Assembly (NCBI GenBank): GCA_017462755.1
Contig: JAFTQM010000046.1
Coordinates: forward strand, 1 to 46,731
DNA: 46,731 nucleotides
Source of the DNA: Lachnospiraceae bacterium
GTDB lineage: Bacteria > Bacillota > Clostridia > Lachnospirales > Lachnospiraceae
Reading direction: 5' to 3'
Shown here piece after piece: positions 41,550 to 46,731 of this stretch (its first letter is position 1; the number at the start of each line of letters is the position of its first letter). Below the pieces are notes generated by a model. The model saw only the letters and a list, made by a program, of their open reading frames with translations, searched no databases and had not been told where the DNA came from. The position numbers and the translations under genes are program-made.

Positions 41550-42398
41550 ATGGCTGGCAGATTATATTTGTGTGCGACTCCGATTGGAAATCTGGAGGAT
41601 ATGACATTTCGGGTATTGCGTACCCTAAAGGAAGTGGATTTGATTGCGGCAGAGGATACCAGAAACAGTATTAAGCTGCTTAATCATTTTGAGATTCGCA
41701 CGCCGATGACGAGCTATCACGAATACAATAAAATCGAAAAAGCGAAATATTTGATTGCGCAGTTACAGGAGGGCAAGAATATTGCGGTGATTACCGATGC
41801 CGGTACACCGGGTATTTCGGATCCGGGCGAGGAGCTGGTGCGTATGGCATATGAGGCAGGCATTGAGGTAAGCAGTTTGCCGGGTGCCTGTGCGGCGATT
41901 ACGGCGCTTACGATGTCCGGCAAGCCGACGAGACGGTTTTGCTTTGAAGCGTTTTTGCCGACGGATAAGAAGGAGCGCAGTCAGGTGCTGGAGGAATTGA
42001 AAACCGAAACCCGTACCACGATTATTTATGAAGCACCGCATCGTTTGGTCAAGACGTTAAAGGAGCTTTTGGAGGAGTTAGGAGAACGAAAGCTTACGGT
42101 GTTGCGGGAACTGACAAAGAAGCACGAGACTGCCTTGCTGACGACATTAACAGAGGCAATCGACTATTATACCCAGACGGAGCCGAAGGGTGAGTGTGTG
42201 CTGGTGTTGGAGGGTGTGGATGCCCACGAGCTGGCAGAGCAGGAGCAACAGAGCTGGCTGGCAATTTCGTTGTCCGAGCATATGGAGCGCTATCTGTCAC
42301 AGGGAATGGACAAGAAAGAAGCAATGAAAGCGGTGGCAGCCGACCGAGGTGTTTCGAAGCGCGAGATTTATCAGCAGCTGCTGGAGGAGCAGGAATAG
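41550..42398 (+). CDS. rsmI: 16S rRNA (cytidine(1402)-2'-O)-methyltransferase
   Basis: 282 residues. The tetrapyrrole-methylase-like fold has YLCATPIGNLEDMTFR, AAEDTRNS, DAGTPGISDPGEEL and YEAPHRLVKTL, all typical of RsmI, which adds a 2'-O-methyl to C1402 of 16S rRNA. The C-terminal small HTH-like domain (MDKKEAMKAVAADRGVSKRE) is present. ATG at 41550 was chosen over GTG 41544 for its spacing from GGAGG. It is followed 9 bp later by a gene of unknown function. Confidence 0.94.
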   Translation: MAGRLYLCATPIGNLEDMTFRVLRTLKEVDLIAAEDTRNSIKLLNHFEIRTPMTSYHEYNKIEKAKYLIAQLQEGKNIAVITDAGTPGISDPGEELVRMAYEAGIEVSSLPGACAAITALTMSGKPTRRFCFEAFLPTDKKERSQVLEELKTETRTTIIYEAPHRLVKTLKELLEELGERKLTVLRELTKKHETALLTTLTEAIDYYTQTEPKGECVLVLEGVDAHELAEQEQQSWLAISLSEHMERYLSQGMDKKEAMKAVAADRGVSKREIYQQLLEEQE

Positions 42399-42407
42399 GA
42401 GGTATTT

Positions 42408-43154
42408 GTGGAGCTTAAGTATGTTTGGATGAGTCTTTTAATGATATTTGTTTGTATGCAAGGAGTTTCTTATAAGGTAAATTATGCAAATGAGAATGTC
42501 GTATTGGAATCTTCCGTAGAAGAAGCGCTCAAGGAGCAAAGATTCGATATCAAAGAGATAACTACGACGACAGACATCAGACCGACAGTTTTAAAGGACA
42601 CCCCAATTACAAGTGCATCCGGCAAAACAGCCGTGCTTACTCCGGTGGAGGGTACTCATTTCGAGTCGATAGATGTAACTTTGGAGGACGGCTCGGTGCA
42701 AACGTGCGAGCTGACGAATGTTTTGTTTGGTTCCCTGCTGGATTTTCGCTGGCTCGGGGAAGAAAAAATCATTCTGGAGGGACATCGAAATCCGTCGTTG
42801 AATGTGTATGTTGTGTATGACTTGGGAAGCAATACGTTCCAAGAGTATTATGGACTTTTCTTTACTTGGGATAGCGAATATGAAACCCTCTATTATGCAG
42901 AAAAAGCTCCGCATTGGGGAGAAAATGCAGATGTAGCAGAGAGAATCTTAGACCATACCGGAAAGGAATATTACAAGACCGCGGGTGGTGAGCGGCTGGT
43001 GGGTTCTATTGTGCTTGACGGTACGGACAATTATTTGGGCTTTTTTACGGAAGCAGAGGAAAGGGACTTTAGGGTCTTGAATTGTGATACCAAAGAGATT
43101 ATGTATGAAGAAGAGGATGTAGCTTACGACACAGTGGAAATTCGATATGAATAA
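42408..43154 (+). CDS. Secreted or membrane-anchored protein of unknown function
   Basis: 248 residues. It starts with GTG behind AGGAGG. A short hydrophobic segment (about 6-22, VWMSLLMIFVCMQGVSY) may be an uncleaved signal or membrane anchor. The remainder is a beta-rich, acidic domain with repeated strand patterns (FRWLGEEKIILEGHRNPSLN, YETLYYAEKAPHW, LGFFTEAEERDFRVLN), which could form a beta-propeller-like fold. I do not recognise a family. It follows rsmI by 9 bp, so it is probably co-transcribed, and is followed by a repeat hairpin and terminator. Confidence 0.65.
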   Translation: MELKYVWMSLLMIFVCMQGVSYKVNYANENVVLESSVEEALKEQRFDIKEITTTTDIRPTVLKDTPITSASGKTAVLTPVEGTHFESIDVTLEDGSVQTCELTNVLFGSLLDFRWLGEEKIILEGHRNPSLNVYVVYDLGSNTFQEYYGLFFTWDSEYETLYYAEKAPHWGENADVAERILDHTGKEYYKTAGGERLVGSIVLDGTDNYLGFFTEAEERDFRVLNCDTKEIMYEEEDVAYDTVEIRYE

Positions 43155-43161
43155 GAACAGT

Positions 43162-43204
43162 GCCGCCGAAGCGTCGCATTTGCGATAGCAACCGCAACTT
43201 CGGC
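43162..43204. repeat. Palindromic dispersed repeat, inverted copy of 17171-17206
   Basis: GCCGCC-AAGCGTCGCATTTGCGA-type sequence: 43162-43197 aligns with the reverse complement of 17171-17206 with few mismatches (23 of the first 24 bases agree). The arms GCCGAAG (43165-43171) and CTTCGGC (43198-43204) close a hairpin here. Confidence 0.65.
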
Positions 43205-43221
43205 GTGCCATCAAAAGAAAA

Positions 43222-43260
43222 GACGCACCCGAAGCATTATGCTTTCGGATGCGTTTTGTT
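43222..43260. terminator. Bidirectional terminator
   Basis: GACGCACCCGAAGC and GCTTTCGGATGCGTTTT pair around ATTAT with T-rich flanks on both strands. It lies between the rsmI-linked gene and the convergent AbrB-like gene. Confidence 0.7.
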
Positions 43261-43310
43261 TAAGAGTAATAGGAAGCGCCGTTTGACGGCATTCCTTCGG
43301 TCGGAAAAGA

Positions 43311-43574
43311 TTACTCGGTAACCTTCAGACCAGCCTTCTTAGCCATCTCGATGATGGATTCCTTGGAAATCTTTCTGCCACAGTAATCGATGAGATTGTC
43401 TCTGGAGCCGGTGAAGATATCTGCTGGCTCATACTTTTCTAAGATAATGCGGTTCTCATCCACATAAATCTCTAATGCATCTCTGTCGCTTACTCCTAAG
43501 GTTCTTCTCAACTCAATCGGAAGAGTGATACGTCCAAGTTCATCAAGCTTTCTTACAATACCGGTACTTTTCAT
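43311..43574 (-). CDS. AbrB/SpoVT-family transition-state regulator
   Basis: 87 residues. The N-terminal swapped-hairpin AbrB domain (MKSTGIVRKLDELGRITLPIE) shows the classic GIVRxLDELGRIxxPxELR pattern, followed by the DNA-binding loop RRTLGV. The C-terminal tail (about 50-87) has NLIDYCGRKIS with a single Cys and forms a multimerisation domain in relatives. It controls growth-phase and sporulation genes in Bacillus. It is convergent with the ricT-rsmI cluster, as abrB is in B. subtilis. Confidence 0.9.
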   Translation of the reverse strand: MKSTGIVRKLDELGRITLPIELRRTLGVSDRDALEIYVDENRIILEKYEPADIFTGSRDNLIDYCGRKISKESIIEMAKKAGLKVTE

Positions 43575-43778
43575 AAATATACACCATGCCTTTCTGTATT
43601 TTTTTGCAATTAAATGCTGTCATATGTTGTAAAAAATACTAAAATAATCCTAAGGATAGGATAGCACACTTTCATGATTTAGTCAATCAAAAAATGGACA
43701 TATTTCTACATTTTGTCAGGATACAGTCGCATTTTGACTAAAAATGTAGATTTTGTATTGGGAAAGCCGGAATAAAAT

Positions 43779-43807
43779 GTATAGTTTGTTGTGGGGGCGC
43801 ATAAATA
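43779..43807 (+). promoter_or_regulatory. SigE-like promoter of spmA
   Basis: GTATAGT, a 14-bp spacer, CATAAATA. The match to the mother-cell sigma-E pattern is by eye. spmA of B. subtilis is sigma-E controlled, which supports the call. Confidence 0.35.
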
Positions 43808-43839
43808 GTATAACAGAAAAAAGATAGGTGAGCGCAGGG

Positions 43840-44463
43840 ATGTTAAATTATATTTGGGCAGGAATGCTTCTAATCGGAATTGTGTACGCTGCAATCAATG
43901 GAACGATGCCGGAAGTAAGCGAGGCAGCACTGGAATCGGCGCAGGAAGCGGTTAGTTTGTGTATTACCATGCTTGGGATTATGAGCCTGTGGTTGGGAAT
44001 GATGCAGGTGGCACGGGCAGCAGGGATATTGGAGCGGCTGACGCGGAAATTAGAGCCGGTACTGCATTTTTTGTTTCCGGGAATACCACGCGGACACGCC
44101 GCATTGGAGGCAATCGGATTAAACATGATTTCCAATGTGCTGGGACTTGGCTGGGCAGCGACACCGGCCGGGCTGAAGGCAATGCAGGAGCTGGCACGGT
44201 TGGAAAAGGAGCGGGGAAATACCGAATATCTGGAAGAAAAACGGGAAAAACACAGGGAACGCCGGGCAAGCGATGAGATGTGTACCTTTTTGATTTTAAA
44301 CATTTCTTCGTTGCAGCTGATTCCGGTCAATATCATTGCCTATCGCAGTCAGTATGGGAGTGTGAATCCGGCAGGAATCATTGTACCGGCGCTGTTGGCG
44401 ACGCTGTTTAGTACTTTGGTAGCCGTGGTATATTGCAAGCTGCGATGCCGGAGGCAGAGGTAG
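43840..44463 (+). CDS. spmA: Spore maturation protein A
   Basis: 207 residues, membrane protein with four to five hydrophobic segments. MLNYIWAGMLLIGIVYA, LWLGMMQVARAAG and GHAALEAIGLNMISNVLGLGWAATPAGLKAMQEL are typical of SpmA. In Bacillus, SpmA and SpmB are needed for spore core dehydration. ATG at 43840 was chosen with AGGTGA 8 bp upstream; GTG 43828 overlaps that site. The usual partner spmB is absent here; the next gene is convergent. Confidence 0.9.
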   Translation: MLNYIWAGMLLIGIVYAAINGTMPEVSEAALESAQEAVSLCITMLGIMSLWLGMMQVARAAGILERLTRKLEPVLHFLFPGIPRGHAALEAIGLNMISNVLGLGWAATPAGLKAMQELARLEKERGNTEYLEEKREKHRERRASDEMCTFLILNISSLQLIPVNIIAYRSQYGSVNPAGIIVPALLATLFSTLVAVVYCKLRCRRQR

Positions 44464-44484
44464 ATGAAGTGATTTAAAGCCGTA

Positions 44485-44545
44485 AAAAGCGCACATGGAA
44501 GCAGGCATGATATTGCAAATGCAATGCTTCTGTGTGCGCTTTTGG
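44485..44545. terminator. Bidirectional terminator between spmA and the permease gene
   Basis: AAAAGCGCACATGGAAGCA and TGCTTCTGTGTGCGCTTTT pair around a 21-nt loop, with T-runs on both strands. Confidence 0.8.
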
Positions 44546-44583
44546 TATAAATTAATTTTGAAAAGTTGTTTTTTGGCGATTGC

Positions 44584-46011
44584 TTAGTGTGTTACGAAGA
44601 ACATAATCGCAAACAGGATGCCGATGACCCAGGTACCTGCCTTGATTTCCTTTACCTTTCCGGTGAAGAGCTTTAAGAAAATGTAGGAAATCAGACCAAA
44701 TGCAATACCGTAGCTGATGTTGTAGGTAAATGGCATGAAGGAAATGGTCAGGAATGCCGGAAGAGCGATTTCTGCATTTTCCCAATTAAGCTTTAATACC
44801 GCAGCCATCATCAATACACCTACGAAAATCAGTACCGCAGCGGTTGCACAGCCCGGAATCAGGGAGGCAATCGGACTCAAAAACATTGCAATAAAGAACA
44901 TGATGGCACTGACTACAGCGGAAAGACCGGTACGACCACCCTCTGCTACACCGGCGGAAGCCTCTACGAAGGTAGTAACGGTAGAAGTACCACATACGGA
45001 ACCGCATACGGTAGCTACTGCATCAGAGAGCATTGCTTTGTTCATGTTGGGAATATCACCTTCTTCGGTAAGCATATTTCCGCGGGAACATGCGCCGAAC
45101 AGGGTGCCAAGCGTATCAAACATATCTACCAGACAGAATGCAAGTGCAGTCGTAGCAATCAGAATAATCAAGGAAGTTGTCGTATTGCCCTCTACTGCGA
45201 GGTATGCGGAAAAATCAAAGCCTTCGGTAAATACTTTACCGAGAGATAATTCGCCAAAATCCGCGAAAGCACCGAATGGATTCATGTCAAATTTGTCACC
45301 GAAGCCATCGTAAAACTTTGGGACAGTCAGACCGAGCAGATAGTATCCGGCAGTACCACCGAGCATACCCCAAAAAACAGCACCTTTTATCTTTTTGACG
45401 GAAAGAGCAGCAATGGCAATCAGGGTAAAGATGGTGACCAGCATCGGCATGATGCCTGCCCAGGTTGCATTTCCGTTCAGAATATTAAAGGATACTAAGT
45501 TTACCTTTGTAGATGTGTCGAGTACGACAATGCCGGCGTTCTGCAGACCAAGGAATGCAATGAATAGGCCGATACCGGCAGGAATTGCCATGCGGACAGA
45601 ATCCGGAATTGCTTTGAAAATCTTTGCGCGGACGCCGGTTACGGTCAGGATAACGAAAATCAGACCATCGAGCAGTACGAGCAGAAGCGCGTTGGCGTAG
45701 GAAAGTCCGAAGCCAAAGCATACGGTATAAACGAAGAATGCATTCAGACCCATACCGGATGCCTGTGCCAAAGGAAGATTTGCCAGCAGACCGATGAGAA
45801 GTGTACCAATGACTGCAGAAATTGCAGTAGCAATATAAATTGCGTTGTACATCTTTTCCGGTGTGGTGTCTACCACAGAGCCGGCGAGGTCAGCGAACAT
45901 ATTTGGGTTAACCATCAGGATATATGCCATAGCCATAAATGTGGTTAATCCCGCAAGGATTTCGGTTTTTACTGTGGAACCCTTTTCTTTGACTTGAAAA
46001 AACTTTTCCAT
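44584..46011 (-). CDS. NCS2/AzgA-type purine permease
   Basis: 475 residues with about 12-14 membrane segments. FMAMAYILMVNPNMFADLAG at the N terminus and the motifs LGLQNAGIVV, CLVDMFDTLGTLFGACSRG and EASAGVAEGGRTGLSAV are those of the AzgA/PbuG/PbuO adenine-guanine-hypoxanthine permeases. The start at 46011 follows GGAGG. A TTGAAT-17-TAGATT promoter precedes it. No purine riboswitch is present. Base specificity is not decided. Confidence 0.92.
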   Translation of the reverse strand: MEKFFQVKEKGSTVKTEILAGLTTFMAMAYILMVNPNMFADLAGSVVDTTPEKMYNAIYIATAISAVIGTLLIGLLANLPLAQASGMGLNAFFVYTVCFGFGLSYANALLLVLLDGLIFVILTVTGVRAKIFKAIPDSVRMAIPAGIGLFIAFLGLQNAGIVVLDTSTKVNLVSFNILNGNATWAGIMPMLVTIFTLIAIAALSVKKIKGAVFWGMLGGTAGYYLLGLTVPKFYDGFGDKFDMNPFGAFADFGELSLGKVFTEGFDFSAYLAVEGNTTTSLIILIATTALAFCLVDMFDTLGTLFGACSRGNMLTEEGDIPNMNKAMLSDAVATVCGSVCGTSTVTTFVEASAGVAEGGRTGLSAVVSAIMFFIAMFLSPIASLIPGCATAAVLIFVGVLMMAAVLKLNWENAEIALPAFLTISFMPFTYNISYGIAFGLISYIFLKLFTGKVKEIKAGTWVIGILFAIMFFVTH

Positions 46012-46055
46012 AAAATACATACCTCCATTTGTAATTTGGTTTATCTGACAGAATA

Positions 46056-46084
46056 AATCTATCATAGAAAGGCGGAAAATTCAA
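46056..46084 (-). promoter_or_regulatory. Promoter of the purine permease gene
   Basis: On the minus strand: TTGAAT, a 17-bp spacer, TAGATT, 44 bp before the start codon. Confidence 0.55.
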
Positions 46085-46107
46085 GGCTTTCGGGGATGCT
46101 TTTCTGC

Positions 46108-46136
46108 TGGACAGAATGTGGGAAATAACTTATAAT
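46108..46136 (+). promoter_or_regulatory. Promoter of the right-edge membrane protein gene
   Basis: TGGACA, a 17-bp spacer, TATAAT. Divergent from the permease promoter with only 23 bp between the -35 boxes. Confidence 0.65.
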
Positions 46137-46192
46137 TAAAGATGGAAAGAGTTGGTTTTGACGATTCCCGGAAGAGAGGAGCATATGCACGA

Positions 46193-46731
46193 ATGAAAAA
46201 GTGGATGCAGACACTGAGCTTTCGAGCGCAGTTTACATCAGAAGAGCAGATGCATAAGGTAGAGCGGATGGCGGCGAAGGATACGGTTGTTTCGATGAAT
46301 CGTACCGTGTCGATATTGATTTATTTGGAAGTGGCGATTATTTTGGTCTGGCTTGCTTATTGGAAGCTGTTGAATAATCCGCTGAATGTAGAAGAGGTGG
46401 CAGCATATGCATTGCTTTTGATACTGAGTATTGCGGCTCGTTATGCGATAAAGTATGTACGAAGAGACATTGATGAAAGGTATCGCAGCTTTGAGCGAAT
46501 TGCGGTATGCTTTTCTTTTTTGTTGATTTTGTGGGCGGCTTATATTACCTATCTGAATACAACCAAAGAAGGAATTTTTTCGATAATGATTTATTTCACC
46601 ATTGTAGTGGTGATACCGATGTCTGTGTTTTTAAAGCCGGTTGCTTATTATCCGATTCAGCTGTGTGGTGCATTGATTGTGTATCCGATTATCATATGCT
46701 GTACCAAAGAGCATCAGGCGGACAATCTGAC
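46193..46731 (+). CDS. Membrane protein, C-terminally cut by the window edge
   Basis: At least 179 residues. After a charged cytoplasmic start (about 1-38), four hydrophobic segments follow (SILIYLEVAIILVWLAYW, VAAYALLLILSIAARYAI, VCFSFLLILWAAYITYL, IFSIMIYFTIVVVIPMSVF), then more hydrophobic sequence to the edge. Such an N terminus is common in sensor kinases and GGDEF proteins, but the output domain is out of view, so no function is given. ATG at 46193 follows GAGAGGAG at 11 bp; an ATG at 46185 in another frame stops at once. Confidence 0.65.
   Translation, partial: MKKWMQTLSFRAQFTSEEQMHKVERMAAKDTVVSMNRTVSILIYLEVAIILVWLAYWKLLNNPLNVEEVAAYALLLILSIAARYAIKYVRRDIDERYRSFERIAVCFSFLLILWAAYITYLNTTKEGIFSIMIYFTIVVVIPMSVFLKPVAYYPIQLCGALIVYPIIICCTKEHQADNL

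Noticed and set aside
46012-46190. Purine riboswitch upstream of the permease
   Set aside because: The leader is only about 40 nt after the promoter and lacks the conserved three-way-junction sequence.

Overview
The window looks like a chromosome segment from a spore-forming Clostridia member, most likely a Lachnospiraceae relative. The grounds are the gene content (spmA, an AbrB/SpoVT-like regulator, the ricT-holB-trmN6-rsmI cluster), strong AGGAGG ribosome sites, low-to-moderate GC, and purF-like and metY-like genes of the type common in that family. The taxonomy is inferred, not tested.

Layout. 1-160: the end of a tRNA cluster (Phe, Lys-UUU). 0.3-8.7 kb: a GlsB-like membrane protein, a cysteine desulfidase-like enzyme (minus strand), a sirtuin, a DUF89 protein with an in-frame TAG, transaldolase-like Fsa, transketolase and a Na/Pi cotransporter. 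8.8-11.6 kb: a three-gene ABC importer behind a near-consensus promoter. 11.7-16.9 kb: a zinc-ribbon membrane protein, a small unknown gene, a minus-strand operon of a purF-like gene lacking its catalytic Cys followed by metY, a patatin-like lipase and a small XRE regulator. 17.0-17.23 kb: a dense run of palindromes. 17.3-24.9 kb: an HExxH protein, a GH31 glycosidase, an MFS transporter with an ArsR-type regulator behind a triple operator, and a BspA-like lipoprotein with a 42-bp repeat stalk.

The most striking part is 25,052-34,620. This is a compact (about 9.5 kb) filamentous-phage (inovirus-like) prophage integrated in a tRNA-Lys(CUU) gene. It is bounded by 96-bp direct repeats that differ at one base. 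It carries HicAB, a divergent XRE repressor with its operators, small unknown genes, a candidate ssDNA-binding protein, a signal-peptide-bearing major coat candidate followed by a strong terminator, a candidate adsorption protein split by a frameshift at a T8 run, small membrane proteins, a Zot/pI-like assembly ATPase, a rolling-circle-type Rep, a tyrosine recombinase and a hairpin-rich non-coding segment next to attR.

35.0-46.7 kb returns to host genes: an AI-2E family permease, trmB interrupted by TGA, a guanylate-kinase-like gene, then yaaR-holB-ricT-trmN6-rsmI and a convergent AbrB-like gene (an order matching the Bacillus yaaR-abrB region). It ends with spmA, an AzgA-type purine permease and a truncated membrane protein at the right edge.

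Three host or prophage reading frames are broken (DUF89, trmB, the phage adsorption gene). These could be real mutations or errors in the assembly.
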